64,000 nt of DNA from Mucor racemosus (GCA_027405735.1 JAPEHQ010000004.1:1612001-1676000), one strand, 5' to 3'. Positions 22,215 through 35,029 are shown, counted from the first letter of the stretch. Numbers and translations are program-made. Notes: generated from the sequence alone by a model not told the origin.

Positions 22215-25200
22215 TTAATAATAGCCATATATATAGGGAGAATCCATTGATTGTTCCATTATACTATTTTTGGTTTGTAATGAGGTGATATTACAAAGAG
22301 TTCTCTTGAGCAAATCAAGCAAAGATGCATCATCAAGATGACCCTGTTGCTGTTGTTGTGGGCTAGAGATAGAAACCAGATCCTTAGTTAAGTGTTTGGC
22401 AGATTTTAGTTCTTTTTGTAACTATTTGTATGAACGTGTTAGTTTAATTTGAATACATGAATTACATTTTACTTACATTAATAAGCTCTCTTTGTTTGAT
22501 ATTAGCTTCTCGTTTGAACTTGCTAAATTCACTCAATAATTGAGCTTTATGTCGTTTATACAAATCAGTTCGTTGCTCATGTTGTTGTTGGATTAGACTA
22601 AATTTCTCCTTCCAATTTGATTCCAAATCATTCAATTTCTGGATGCAATTTTCTTTTTCTATACCAATACGTATTTTGACTTCTTCTTCCAAAGTCTGTT
22701 GCTTTTCCAGCATTTCTTGTTTGACCTGATCCAATTCTGTTTGATGCTTAATTTGTAATACTCGCTTTTCATTTTCATGTTCTTCTTCCAATTCAGTTAT
22801 ACTTTGCTTATGCTCAGCAGCAAGGTTCTCTACTCGTGCTTCTGCGTGCATCATCATTTGAGCATTTTCTGCTACAGCTAATTGTTTGAGACGTGCTTCT
22901 CCCGCTGTCATCTGAGCTAATTTTCCATTTGCTTCTTTTAGACTAGCTTCCAATGTAGCGATAGTAGACTTGAATTCTTTAATTTCTTCATTTTGTGCAG
23001 TTAATCTAGAATTTAAATCAGCAGATGGTTGTTTCTTTAATTGATCAATTGTGTATTGCAACCTGGAAACATCTTGATCGTATTGCTCTTGAGACACAGT
23101 TAATTTGAACGAAACAATTGTAGGTGAAGTTGGGGCACTTTTTGTCTCTCTTAATGATTGTTCCAATTGAGTAATTGCTTTATCTTTATCATTGATTCTT
23201 TGGTAGAAATTAGTAAGCCTTCTTTTGTAAGTAATTTGATCGGTTTTTAATGCATGATTGTATTGATTTTGTAATTGCTCCATTTGATTTCGAAAGGCAT
23301 TTTCGGCTTGTTGACATTTGTTTTCGATATTTTCAATCTGTTATGCATGTTTTTAGTTTTAGTTTTAAACAACATGTACTCAACAAACCTTTGACTCGCA
23401 GGATGATTTAATCTCTTCTATTTTCTTATCCTTGGAATACAATTCTCTCAATAACTATTGAAGAGTGGTTTAGTTTTTAAAAAAGTGATAAAATAATCAA
23501 AATCAACATACACTTTGCTTGTCTTTTTCGAATTTTATTCTATCATTTTCATGCTTAGTACGAATATCATCAATATAATTTCGATATTCTTGAGACTGAC
23601 GAAGAATCTGTTTGATTATTGTGAATACAAGTAAGGTTTGTATGGATTTTGATACTTACAGATGCCTTTTCCAATTCCCAATCTTTTTGAAAGATCGAGT
23701 TTGTTGTTGTAGGAGGAGATGCTAATTTCATGTCAGTTATGTGATCAGTTGTTGTTGCTGTAGTAGTAGTAGAAGATGTTGAAGGAGAAAGAGGAATAGA
23801 AGTAATAATCTAACGACATATAAATATAAATGTATAAACAATAACAAGAAACCATTTTCCAATCAATCAGCTGAATTTCATGCAAACTGTGTTATTGTCA
23901 CACCTTACCTTTTGGTTCATACTGCTATCTGGTCCACCTGGTAATCCTGCTTGAGCCTTTTATATCAGCATAATTATTATTATAATCATTAAGGAGTGTG
24001 TCGTTTTTACCTAATAGAGAAAGTCCTCTATTTAACCGTTTGCTTTCTCTATCTAACTTGTGGTGTAAATGATAATGTACATCTTGGTATTGAATTGATT
24101 GAATGAAGCCTATAGTACAGAAAAGTTTAATGTACAATTGAATGAGGCTATCAGCTTAAACAACTCGCCTTCAATCTGATTTTTGGTTATAAAAGTAGGT
24201 AAAGCATCGGATTGAAATACGGTAGTTGATGTCTTACAAACCACAGGCGAATCATTGATATCTGATACGCAAGTATTAATGCATGCATTGATTTATGTAT
24301 TGTAGCGAAACATACCTTGCATCTCAAAAGGTAGTAAAATAGCTTGTTGTTGTTCGAATGTTTCGTCTCTTTTAGTTAAATATTTTAATTGCTGGTTAAA
24401 CTGTTGTCTATATCTTTCTTCTCTTTTTCCAAAATGACTAAATAAATCACCCAATAGTTTAGCATTTTTCGTCACAATTTCAGAATATCTGTCTCTTCTC
24501 CAGATTTCAATCAATAACAGCCCCTATAATTACATATAAATCTTACTTGCCATTATATATCTTGTGAAATAAATACTTACATAGCCAAGAATCACTCTTC
24601 TGGGTAAATTATCATTAGTCTTTTTCTCAATATTCAATCTTAATCCTTTCATTTGCTTTTCTAATTCGGCCAATGTCGGATAGATGTGAGCTACAGATTC
24701 CTCTACTTTGCTAATGTGCTGCATGCAGTTTACAAATCCTTGCAATGCCAATTGTCTCTGCTGTAAAATCATCTTTTCAGCACCACATAGTATCTCTTGA
24801 TAGCGATACAATGATCTACAAGAATCTCTGACCCGTCCCTTGGATCCTATCTTTTTTTGACATCCCATTAATGCTCGCATGGCCTGTGCTGAATCCAATG
24901 CTAATCTCTCTACTTTAGCTACAATCATTTCAGATGCAGTTCGATTTGTGCTGCCCACGTGAGCTGTCTGCTGTGTTAAATAATCTACTTTGTTTCGTTG
25001 CGCCATGGTAGCCTGTGCAAGATCATGATACTTTTTTCGCAATGTTGTATATTGCTGTTGCTGTTGCTCCATTAGATCAATTGGTATAAATGTATCCAAT
25101 GTTGTGCCCTGAGAATTTTTGATTTGTATCAGTATTCGAGGATGAATTGGCGTAGATACGAGTAATTGCAAATCATTGGCTATTTGGTCGATAACAATTG

Positions 25201-25831
25201 CGTGTTTGGAGAATTCTCGTTGAGCTATACGATCAAATTTACCGAAATTTTGATAAGCCGTTCTAGTTTGAATTAGTATAACTATATAATATTTTCTGTA
25301 TAATAACATTACTTGACATGAGACTCTAAATTGAATAATGCTGCTTCAAGTGCAATGGATTGTCCGCTTGTTTCTTGGGCCAATTTCTCTATACTGGATT
25401 TTCTCTGCTGACATGTCTCGATGATGGTCTGCCGATTGTGCGTCAGTAATTCAAATGTAATGTCACTAGACAATGGACTTTCTTACCTGACCAATATCTC
25501 TCAGCAATCCTTTTATTTCTTCTTCTTTTTCCGGCTCTGTCTCAAAAGTATAAATCATAGTTTCTAACTCTGCAAATGTCGGTATCATTTCATTTGTAAC
25601 CAGACTTGATTCAGGTAATTTCACAAGCGATGGATCTTGTAATAAACGGCGATTAAACAAGACTATGGTTGATGCATCCTGCTCTTGTTCTAATGAAGTG
25701 TCTTTGATTTGTATTCCATTTACTGTTAGTAGAATTTGATCTATGGCACTGATTTGAACTTTATTTTCGATATCTCGGTTTAATTGAGCCAGACTATTTA
25801 CGAAAAATGATCGCAGTAATGAATTTCTTGT

Positions 25832-25865
<34 letters not shown>

Positions 25866-25964
25866 CTATAAATAATACAAAACATACTCTTGTAAACTCT
25901 TGGTTTTTGAAAATGAATTATTCAATTCAAATTCTTGGCCAGATTCAGCCAATATTATTCGCAT
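22215..25964 (-). CDS. Atg11/FIP200-like autophagy scaffold
   Basis: Atg11/FIP200 proteins scaffold the Atg1/ULK1 kinase and selective autophagy receptors. Thirteen exons close in phase to 999 aa: 25964-25888, 25793-25487, 25428-25313, 25262-24581, 24523-24316, 24261-24169, 24109-24011, 23946-23909, 23809-23660, 23607-23512, 23454-23389, 23337-22477 and 22421-22215. Residues 1-85 form a ubiquitin-like start: KSLQDLAQLNRDIENKVQIS, then DQILLTVNG, then TIVLFNRRLLQD. This parallels the FIP200 N-terminus. HVKTAYQNFGKF follows, then helical sequence and a long coiled coil (exons 9-13). I do not see a clear C-terminal Atg11/Claw domain. Intron 6 appears to use a GC donor (GCGAGT). The exon 8 acceptor could also be 3 nt earlier. 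Start is 141 nt from the upstream gene's stop. Confidence 0.72.
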
Positions 25965-26105
25965 TGTGGTTTATTTGAATGATATCAAGATAGAGAGAAA
26001 ACAAAAGAAGAAAAAGGAAAAAATAAATTTATTCGATATATTCGAAACAAAATCATCGAAACTGGGGGCATGTTCCAGTCAGGTGGGTTGCATAAAATAT
26101 CCTTT

Positions 26106-27273
26106 CTAATAAGGAACAAAAAGGTTGTCTTTTTGTGCTCTTTCCAATTTACTAGCTCTTAAATGATACACTTTACGAAATTCTCTAAATTGTTTAACAA
26201 AACTATCGTTATCCAGATTTCCATCCAAAAAGCTTTGTGCCACTGATTCTGATAATTCGTCTGATTCATAAACACTTGCTTTTAATCTAGTTAAAACTGT
26301 AGAAGAAGAGAACCTCTGCACCATGATATTAGTGATCAGACCATAAATACACACTTGTAATGGCACTTACATTGTATGCTTCCTGCTGTAATTTCTCCTT
26401 TGATTCAAATTCGAGTTTATCCAATTTGAATTGTCCATGTAAATTCTCGACTTCAGATCGCAATTTGAGTAATTGATCTTCTTTACTCAAATTTTTATCT
26501 AGTTTGGAAATCAATACTGAATCCAGTTTTGCATTAGCCAACGACACTTACGGGCAAGCTGCTCATTTCCACTCAATAATTCTTCTTGAAAAGTCCTGAG
26601 ATTCTTTACTCTTTCCAAAGAATGAAAATATATATCAAATGCTGTTTCATTGGCAAGTAATTCTTCCATTTGTTCAGGGCTATTTTCTCTAAAATCAGTA
26701 TACAAAACCCTACTAAATTCCACCACTAAACTTGCCTTAATTTTGAAATTGCATTGTATTCTGGATTCATCGGTAAAGTAGTTGAATTCGAAGCAGAAGG
26801 AATAGGTGGTGGAGGACGAACACTATAACTAGATATTTATATTTAACACATTTACATCTGCTTAGCAAAAGAGTGATCTATAATTACCCATCTTCCTTTT
26901 GCTCATTTTTCTTGGCAGGAGGTCGTTTTGTAAACTCTTCACGAATATCTTTAACCAAGGTACCTAAATTAGATTGCTGGGTCCAACTTGGTAAAGCATC
27001 GTGCATAATAACATCGCCTTCTATCCAAGGATGTCTCATTCCTGTTGGTGATAATGTAATTACTGGTGGTTCTTCTGGGAAATGACCAGGTAAATTAACG
27101 AGTAAAAATATGTTATCTTGAACTTGAAGTGGTATCTCGTATATTTGACCATCTACAACTGTAACTGTCGAAGGATTTTGTTGTAATAGAGCATTTATTT
27201 GTTGGCGCTTTCTATTCAAATTGTTAAAATTAGCTTATTTTATATACAATACAACTTACAGTTCTTGTGACAT
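26106..27273 (-). CDS. ESCRT-I subunit VPS37A-like (UEV-like plus Mod(r) domain)
   Basis: ESCRT-I sorts ubiquitinated cargo at endosomes; Vps37 is one of its core subunits. Exons 27273-27260, 27211-26888, 26828-26736, 26688-26552, 26498-26371 and 26315-26106 close to 301 aa. The N-terminal half is UEV-like (residues 15-110: LVNLPGHFPEEPPVITLSP and GMRHPWIEGDVIMHDALPSW) with no catalytic Cys. A Pro-rich linker follows. The C-terminal Mod(r) domain runs from ENSPEQMEELLANE to SELSES-like SVAQSFLDGNLDNDSFVKQF, like VPS37A's NIAEDFLEGKMEIDDFLSSF. Exon 1 is only 14 nt and intron 3 appears to use a GC donor (GCAAGT). The architecture is closer to animal VPS37A than to yeast Vps37. Confidence 0.88.
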
Positions 27274-28049
27274 TATGATATAAAGGTTGTATATGGTATT
27301 ATTGTGGGTAAAAAAAAAAGAAAAAAAGAAAAATACTTAGATATGCGGAGAAGACGTTTGCTTGCGTTTCCTTTTTTGCTTGCAGCAAGTAATTGAAAAG
27401 GCACAAACAATCCTCATTTGAGTATGAAATTTGAAAAAGTATGAACGTTTCAAAATCGATTTGTAAAGGAAGATACATAACAACTCTAAAATAAAAGAAA
27501 TTTATAAATATGCTTCGAATAGTGCTCAATACTATCAAGTTTATAGAAACTAAAAATAGCTCACGCGTATTGAGTAAAAACTATTTAACTCCACCATATG
27601 AAATATGCTAAATACGAATAAAATGGAAAAAAAACCTTTGATTTGTGCATCTTTCTGTATATTTAGCTTAAGATACTGATAGATTAGTTGATAAAATAAC
27701 TAAATTCTGTAGAGGATTTGAAGATGCTCAAAACTTTGTGCTTTTTCTGGAAAATACTGGCTAATTTACACCAGTTTGTGGAACTGTTAGATTGTGTGGA
27801 TGCTGAATTTGCTCCAATTTACAAGCATTACAGTCCAGTAATATATATTTTAGGCAGCTTTATTGGTCATTCTCAATAAAAACTTTACTTCACTTCCCTT
27901 GAAGCATCTCTTGAAAGTCTATAACCTTTATATAAAAGGTCTTCATTGGATCAGAGAACTTTAATCATGAGCAGTAAGCCATTGCTTAAGAATTGCAAAG
28001 AATGACTACATACCTATATTTTAGGAGTTACTTTACCTGGTCAGGTTAA
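27274..28049. other. Intergenic with possible minus-strand coding decay
   Basis: The first part is the promoter side of the VPS37A-like gene. Between about 27700 and 27920 minus-strand text such as RDASREVK and PIKLPKIYITG appears between stops. It may belong to the relic at 28050-28440. No intact gene is supported. Confidence 0.35.
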
Positions 28050-28440
28050 ATAAATCATCTGTTCCAAAGGCCCACTAGTTGATGTTGTAATTAAGGGCAT
28101 GCGAGCGCCAAGTTTTATAAAAAAGATCTACATTTTGAAATGAAAAGAGACAAGCGGGGCTTGTACATGTTTGCACATGTTTGAGGCTTTACTGAAACAA
28201 CATCGCACCATAATGTGTCTCAAAATAATTAATAGTTATACAATCCCAACAATCGATTGCAATTATCATCATAAAGCGCACAAGCAGCATACATATTACG
28301 CTTTAAGGCATCACACTGTCAATGTTGTAGTGCGGCGCTGAGCAATAGAATTTTCTATTTTAGGACATCTCGAAGAGCAGGGGCCAGGTTTCTAATTGGC
28401 TCAATGCTAATTTGTATACAAGAATATGGATATAAGCTAA
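28050..28440 (-). pseudogene. Decayed gene of unknown family
   Basis: One minus-strand frame reads like protein over about 115 codons, interrupted only by stops: EPIRNLAPALRDVLK, then CDALKRNMYAACALYDDNCN, RLLGLYNY, then DTLWCDVVSVKPQTCANMYK. The stops (TAG, TGA, TAA) sit where a single C-to-T or G-to-A change would explain them, and no frameshift is needed. I do not recognise the family. It lies just upstream of the CaM kinase. Confidence 0.45.
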
Positions 28441-28531
28441 AAATAAAAATAGTCTTTTTTTTCATAGATCTGCTCTGGGTCATCTTTATTGAACTCTTTT
28501 TCTTTCTCTTCTTCATTTCCAATCAAAAAAT

Positions 28532-30014
28532 ATGGGACTTTTCAAAGCGCTTGATGCCATTGTTCATGGCGGTGTTCAACAACCAGAGTCTTATGATAAA
28601 AAGAAGAATTATACATTTTCTGAAGTTTTAGGTATTGTTGTAATATTTCTGTATTGAAATATATTTTTTTTTTTTAAAAAAAAAAAAAAAAACTCATATT
28701 TAGATATCTAGGTAGCGGGTCTTTTGGTTCAGTAAAAAAGGCAATTCGAGTCAGCGATGGTAAAGAAGTAGCCATCAAAATTATTCCTAAACGAAATGTC
28801 AAGAATCATTTTGATATGGTGAAAGATGAAGTTGATGTATTGAGTAAATTATCGCATCCAAATGTCATTGGATTTTATGATACATTTGAATCCAGGTAAT
28901 TATTTTCATTGAATGCAAAATTGGAACAAACCACTAACACCTTAAAAATAACAGAGACAAATTCTATCTTGTTTTTGAATTGTAAGCACGTTTTTATTAT
29001 ACTTTTTGTATTACCAATACTAATTTATAATTACAGAGCTACTGGTGGAGAATTATTCGAGAGATTGTTTGACAGAGGAAAATTCACAGAAAAAGATGCC
29101 GTTGTAGTCATTAAATCTGTATTAACAGGTCTAGAATATTTACATCAAAATAACATTGTTCATAGAGGTTAGAAAGTTACATTAATATGGGGCTGAAATC
29201 ATCGGGTCTAATGAGTACATTTTAGATATGAAGCCCGAAAATTTATTATTTAAAACGCCTGAATCTGATGCAGACTTGGTTATTTGTGATTTTGGGTAAC
29301 ATTAAAAAAACCTTGTGTATATGTTGTGGCTGGTAAACTAACTATTTGCAAATGTTTAGTATTGCAAAATTGAGTTCTCAAACATCTGCATTAGAAACTG
29401 TTTGTGGTTCACCTGGCTATGTTGGTGAGAATTTAGTCATTTAAATGCAAATTATACATAATTAACACGCATGCATAGCTCCCGAAGTATTGGCTCAAAA
29501 AGGCTATGGTCCACCAATCGATATGTGGGCTGTTGGTGTCATCACTTATACATTATTATGTGGTTATCAACCATTCCAAGCTGAAGATCAAGTGGAATTA
29601 ATTGATGAAATTACACACGCTCGTTATGATTTCCATGAAAGATATTGGAGAAATATTTCAATCGAAGCTAAAGATTTCATTCGTAGTCTTTTGACTTTGG
29701 ATACTGAGAAAAGATTAACAGCTACAGCAGCAATGAAACATGACTGGATGACTAGTAGTGATATCAATGATATCGATATTTTGGATACTGTACGCGAGAA
29801 TTTCAATCCTCGTAGAACATTGAAGAGCGCTGTTGGCGCTATTCGTGCAATGAACAGATTAAAAACTGCATCTGCTTCTGATAATAAAAAATCTCCTGCT
29901 GGTGATTTAACTGCTGCTGCTGCATTTTCTAAAGCTATTGCTCTTCAAAAGCAGCAAAATCAGGAATCAACATCAACGTCTGAATCTCCCGCTGTTGCTG
30001 TTGCCGCTGTTTAA
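28532..30014 (+). CDS. Ca2+/calmodulin-dependent protein kinase (CaMKI/Cmk type)
   Basis: A cytosolic Ser/Thr kinase activated by Ca2+/calmodulin. Seven exons join in phase to 370 aa: 28532-28631, 28712-28895, 28955-28981, 29037-29167, 29226-29295, 29360-29424 and 29479-30014. Visible motifs: Gly loop GSGSFGSV (split by intron 1), VAIKII lysine, HRDMKPEN catalytic loop (split by an intron), DFG, APE after a VCGSPGYV activation segment, and [19 protein letters not shown]. After the kinase domain, [20 protein letters not shown] fits the autoinhibitory/calmodulin-binding helix of CaMKI. The tail is Ala/Ser/Gln-rich. The gene converges on COQ3 with 69 bp between stops. Exon 3 is 27 nt. Confidence 0.92.
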
Positions 30015-30083
30015 TCAAATTATATTATATCTCTATCATTATCATTATCATTATTATTAATTAAACCTTTTTCTTTTTTTTTT

Positions 30084-31026
30084 TTATTGTAACATTTTTT
30101 TGGATGCTCTCATAATATAATTAATTTCTAATGATTCAAAACCACCAATGCCAACTAATCCATTGCGCTCAGCAACTTTCCATTCACGATCCAATGGATC
30201 CCAAGAAATACCACGCACATCTTTGACTTCCCATTCATCACCAAAGGATTCAATGGCTTCACGTAATTCTCTACTTTTGATATATTTACTCCAATCATGT
30301 GTCCCATCATGTACCATGCCCAACACCTTTTCTGCCAACACCACTGTCAATGCATAAGCTACTGGTGTACGAGACATGGTAGACAAGAACAAATCGCCAC
30401 CAGGTCGGGTTAAGCTTGCGCAAGTTCTTAAAAATTCCAGGGGCTGATTGACATGTTCAATGATTTCCATGGCTAATACAACATCAAATAATTCACCTCC
30501 TCGCAAAATTTCTTCGGCTGTAGAATGGCGATAATCAATCTTGCCTGGACCTCGCCACAGACTAGGATCTTTGCGGGCATGTAATTTAGCCATTTTGATA
30601 TTATCTTCTGAAGCATCTGCTCCTACTACATCACCACCTAAACGGACCAAAGACTACAGAAATTCAGCATTGCAAATCACGACACATTTTTCTAATGTAT
30701 AATACCTCTGATAATAAACCGCCACCACAACCGATATCCAACATACGAATATTAGCAAATGGTTTTCCACTTTTAGATGCCTCACTATCTGCTCCAACTA
30801 ATTGATCACGTACATAGGATACTCGAGGTGGATTTAATAATTGCAACATGGAGAATTCTCCAGATGGGTCCCACCATTCTGCTGCCTTGTCACTGAACTT
30901 TTGGACCTCGGCCTTATCGATTGTAGTGAAAGGTTTTGTTGATGTGGAGTATAATGATCTTTGTAAAGGTATTGCAGATCTAATGCTACCACTACGTAAA
31001 CTTGTATTCAAAATTGTTCTAAGCAT
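30084..31026 (-). CDS. COQ3: Ubiquinone biosynthesis O-methyltransferase Coq3
   Basis: Methylates two hydroxyls of the ubiquinone ring precursor using SAM, in the mitochondrial CoQ synthome. Two exons, 31026-30706 and 30653-30084, give 296 aa, the usual length. The N-terminus is basic, Ser/Thr-rich and without acids for about 30 residues (MLRTILNTSLRSGSIRSAIP), as expected for a mitochondrial presequence. The SAM-binding motifs MLDIGCGGGLLSE, VVGADAS and VVLAMEIIEHV are present, as is the UbiG-type KAAEWWDPSGEFSMLQLLNP near the start. The intron falls directly after the GCGGGLLSE motif. Confidence 0.95.
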
Positions 31027-31274
31027 TTTGAAATAAAAAAAAAAAAAAAAAAAAAGTAAATAAATACGAGTCTGCATTGAGGTCCAACCCCCCGCCCTTT
31101 AATTTATACAAGTTGCCAGAACTACTGTACTTTGAAAGGTCGCAACAGTCACCCAACTAATGTAAATGCATTAGATATACAGTACTTCCCTGAATCAATA
31201 CATCTCGAAAACGTTACACTCCGTAGATTAAAATAATAAATAAATTCAATGTTCATTGTTATCAATCTTCAAGG

Positions 31275-33270
31275 TCGGAACATGTCTTCTTTTCTATAAC
31301 TAACCTCATACTAAATACTTTTTAGGATATATTGTAGACACTTCTAAATAGATACGAATTAGTCGCATTATATTAGATGTTCTTAAATTTATTTTATATC
31401 TTACAAAAAGCTCAAAAACACGTAAAATTCAGTGCTTTTTCCTTAAAAACTGGGTCTCACTTTTCATTCCTGTCCAACTTTTTTTCTCACTAAATAACAC
31501 CAGAAAAAAATTATATGCCAATGTACCTGAGATGTTCAATTTTAATCTAAAAATAAGTTTCCGGAAATATCCTACTTTTTGCAGTTGGTATTAATTTTTG
31601 AGTGCTAAGGTTTCAGATTTTTTACGCGTATTTTACTGCTAATGGATTGAAAACTTTGAGGCTTCATATCTCCAGAAAAAATTAAGCTATACTAACACTT
31701 TCTAATAATGAAACTTACTTGTTTTGAGTTACTCTATAGCATATTGAAATATAAAAAAAATCTGAGCACTTTTATTTTTTTTCATTTTTTTGGCATTTCT
31801 ATAGTAGGTTTCAAAATATTGGTTAAATTGAGCAACATTTTTTTTACATTCATAACATTAAGCTCGTTAAGCTCTCTCGGATCCAATTTAGAGTTTTTTA
31901 AAATATTGATTTTTCGTGGAGATATCCTCAAAAATGTGTACAAAAAGATACCTTCGTTTCTAGCTTCCATTTTCCCCTTGTATACCCTCATTCCAAATTC
32001 TGAATTCGAAAAAAAATTGACAAAAACCTTGTTTTCTCTACGAAAAATGTAGCTAGAAGGTTCAGTATTAGCTCGATTGATAGATATTTTTGTTGCGCAC
32101 TATTTCCATTATTTATTTTTGAGACATGTTTATGAAAAGCGATGTGTACCTTCAAAAAACCTTCAAACTTTTAATGCCATTTTGTGCAAAAGTTAATGTG
32201 AAACATTTGTTTAAATTGTATTCAGACAGATGCAAAATTTAAAACTGTACAAAAACCATTTAATACTCTATTTCAACTTACTTTGCGGTTCATGAGCCAT
32301 TAAGCAATTTTGGTTTTTTTGATCGTTTTCTGGTCGATTTGTCGAATCGATTTTGAAACCCAGGTACCATAGTGTTAAGCTGTAATGTAATCTATTATTT
32401 TGATTATCTCAACCAAAAATCAATATTTTTCGCTGAAACAAAGAATGCCGAGTATTTTTCAGTTGGATCTATCTTATGAATACAAAAAATTAATGCATCA
32501 ATGTAGATGCTGCTCAATTTTTTATTTTTAATTTCAGGTCAGTGCTTGGTCAGTAGTAGGGATGCCGTCGAGCCCAGCTTACACTAGTAAATTTGGCTGG
32601 CAAAACCCGGCTCGACACCAATGGTAGTCAGTAGTAGTGTTAGCCGTTAGGTCAATGTTAGGAAAGTGCATTTATATTGTGATAATAACTCTTTTATTTT
32701 TGGAAAGATTATCAATGGCCTATAGAGGAAAAGTACATATTTCTTAACGATTTTATATAATTGGAATCAATATTGGGCGAAAACATTTGAGAACCATTCA
32801 AAAACCATCTAAAATCTACTATTAATAACCGTAAAAAACCGACAACAAAAACCCTATGTCGGTGAATTTTGATTCTAATAACTTTTAACTTTACATGATG
32901 ATAGTAGATGCACATTTTTAACACGCTAACCACCTCAAAGGGCAATTTCTACAACCTACTGTGTTGTGAGAAAATCACAGCTAAAGTGCAGCTATAACGT
33001 GCTGCGAACTTTTTGAAAACAATTTAAATGCGATCTTTATGAATGACGGATCCAAGTAAGCTACCGCTCTACAAAAACATGGATATAGATATGAATAGAT
33101 GCTACAAACATTTCAGATATATATCAGCTTTCATGGGTCATTGTGTATTTGATAAGGTTGAACAACAAGTTGGTCACCTGCTATATATTTACAACACCTA
33201 CTAAGGTCAGTGAGAGTGATATATCAGAAGTTTACCCAGATGTAGAAATCCAGGGACAATTAATAAAATG
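31275..33270 (+). repeat. Family B repeat, copy 2
   Basis: The most continuous family B copy. It matches 43205-44280 and, inverted, 58140-59250 and 17400-21670. It contains one 50-bp element. The minus strand holds the small conserved frame at 31782-31991. Both ends fade rather than showing terminal repeats, so the class is unresolved. Confidence 0.8.
32567..32616. repeat. 50-bp palindromic-ended element, copy 3
   Basis: Runs from GTCGAGCC to GGCTCGAC, 50 bp, nearly identical to the copy at 14118-14167. It is inserted in family B between two GTCAGTAGTAG-like flanks. Confidence 0.8.
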
Positions 33271-33599
33271 TATCTTTTAACAGAGTATTTTTATATTAGT
33301 ATTTTTTGATAAATCAGAGAGCACCAGCTCTCGCCGAGTATAAATGGGTCAAAATGAACTCCCGTTATAGTGATAGGTACTTCTAATGTTGATCCACAGA
33401 ATTGCAAAAGGTTCAGTCTCCTTGAGTTGCTTTAGAAATGGAAAAATGCAAATGCACACTTGTGTAAAGTGTAAACTATTTTGTATGGAATGTTTCAGAT
33501 ATCTTTTTGAAAACCTTTATAGATTCAAATAATAGTTCGAAATTGAATTTTGAATTTGGATTTAATGCACAGTAGATGTACAAATAACACATCTTGATT

Positions 33600-34070
33600 T
33601 AATTAACTAAAAGCTGTTTTTGAAGGAGTATAGCACAAATTTCAACAAAAATTCTCTCATCCTCTGCTTAAAAAAAATAAAGCAATTGGAAGAATGCTCA
33701 AAATCAATGAATATTGATCCAAATGGGCCGAAAATTTCAAAATATGTACTAAAGCTGTAACAGTATCCAAATTTAGTGTGTTTAGTATCCATTAATTTGT
33801 TGTTTAATCCTACCAGGGATAGAATGCCCACGTTTCAACTTCCTGCAAAGCTGTGTGATCTATCAGAATTAGGAATTACTGAATTACCAATTTAGAGTAT
33901 CTGTCAAACCATGATGTTCTACATGCAAATCAAACAAGGTTACTTTCCATGCATCTATCATCATGCCACCACTATTAAATCTAGGAAGCATGATTCCAGT
34001 ATATCCACAACATATCCATATGTTCATTTTAATTATATTATCATTCATATTTTACACATATGTCAAGTTT
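33600..34070 (-). pseudogene. Coding relic shared with 45293-45440
   Basis: Minus-strand text MLPRFNSGGMMIDAWKVTLF then HGLTDTLN is clearly related to the plus-strand text MLLSFNSNIIMIIDVWNAAL then HGLTDVLS at 45293. Differences are mostly scattered substitutions, with similarity extending into the following GTAATTC..CCTAATTCTGATA. Further coding-like fragments follow toward 33610 in shifted frames. Family unknown; a dispersed element's gene is likely. Confidence 0.45.
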
Positions 34071-34129
34071 GTATATAAACCACCTCGATAATTAAGCTCA
34101 TAATAAAACTATGCTTTTTCATTCGATTA

Positions 34130-34342
34130 ATTTTATACGTTTACCTTTCAACAAACCATTGTGTATCATACAATATATGCTAATTTTGATGTAGTGGTTG
34201 GTTTATATCTCGCCAATCTCGACTATGTAATGTATCGTTACACCTTCAAAATGCAACCAGAATCAAGCGAGATAGCAAAAATAAAAGCTAGACATCCTGG
34301 ATGGACATGTTATAGTAACAAAATACATGCCACAAAATAGAT
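34130..34342 (+). other. Coding-like open stretch without start codon
   Basis: About 70 codons are open, reading for example VGLYLANLDYVMYRYTFKMQ and ARHPGWTCYSNK. There is no ATG at the head and no splice partner I can defend. It may be an exon of a decayed gene. Confidence 0.25.
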
Positions 34343-35029
34343 ATAATGCTGTGTATGTGATTGATTAAACGACCTGTCATTTATCTTCTTTTATACTTTC
34401 AGATACTAAAAATACTAGAATTATTAAACGTTTTTGAAACTAATGCAAAATTCAAGGCAGAAATTGTATCATTAGTTTGGTGTGTCATGGTTTTGAAATT
34501 TGGTAGTTATATATCAAATTAAAAGCAGGTATTTTTGCAATCTTTAGGATTATTATATGTTGTGACAAAGGTAACCTTTTAAAAATAATGATAAAAAAGA
34601 GGTAGCGCTTCAGATTAACTTATATAAGCTAACTTCTAAAGTCATAACACATATAATGTTGTTCCCAAAAGATTAAACAGTTGATTTAATGATATACATC
34701 ATAGGTTATGCATTGGATTCGAATAAAAAAAAACATCTAATCCAATCTGAAAGTTCAAAGACTTTTATAACCTATTTTATTTACAAATCCAACTCAAAAG
34801 CGCTTATATTAAGCCTGAATTGCAGTAATTACACAGGGTACTTGTTTTGCAGTGATATGAGCATTGGATAAAAGTAGTTTCTGTAACAATCCAATGCTTT
34901 ATATTTGGGAGTTTCGAAGAAACACTTTGACTGCTTTTAATTGTAAACATTCGTAATTTTTTATCACTTCTATTAGGACACGATATAATATTTTAACCTT
35001 TTGCTTTTATACAAGAAAGATATAATACA

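Noticed and set aside
31708..32052. A 114-codon plus-strand gene in family B copy 2
   Set aside because: Phe/Ile/Leu/Ser-rich text opposite the other small frame within a repeat; no copy-consistent start and no domain.
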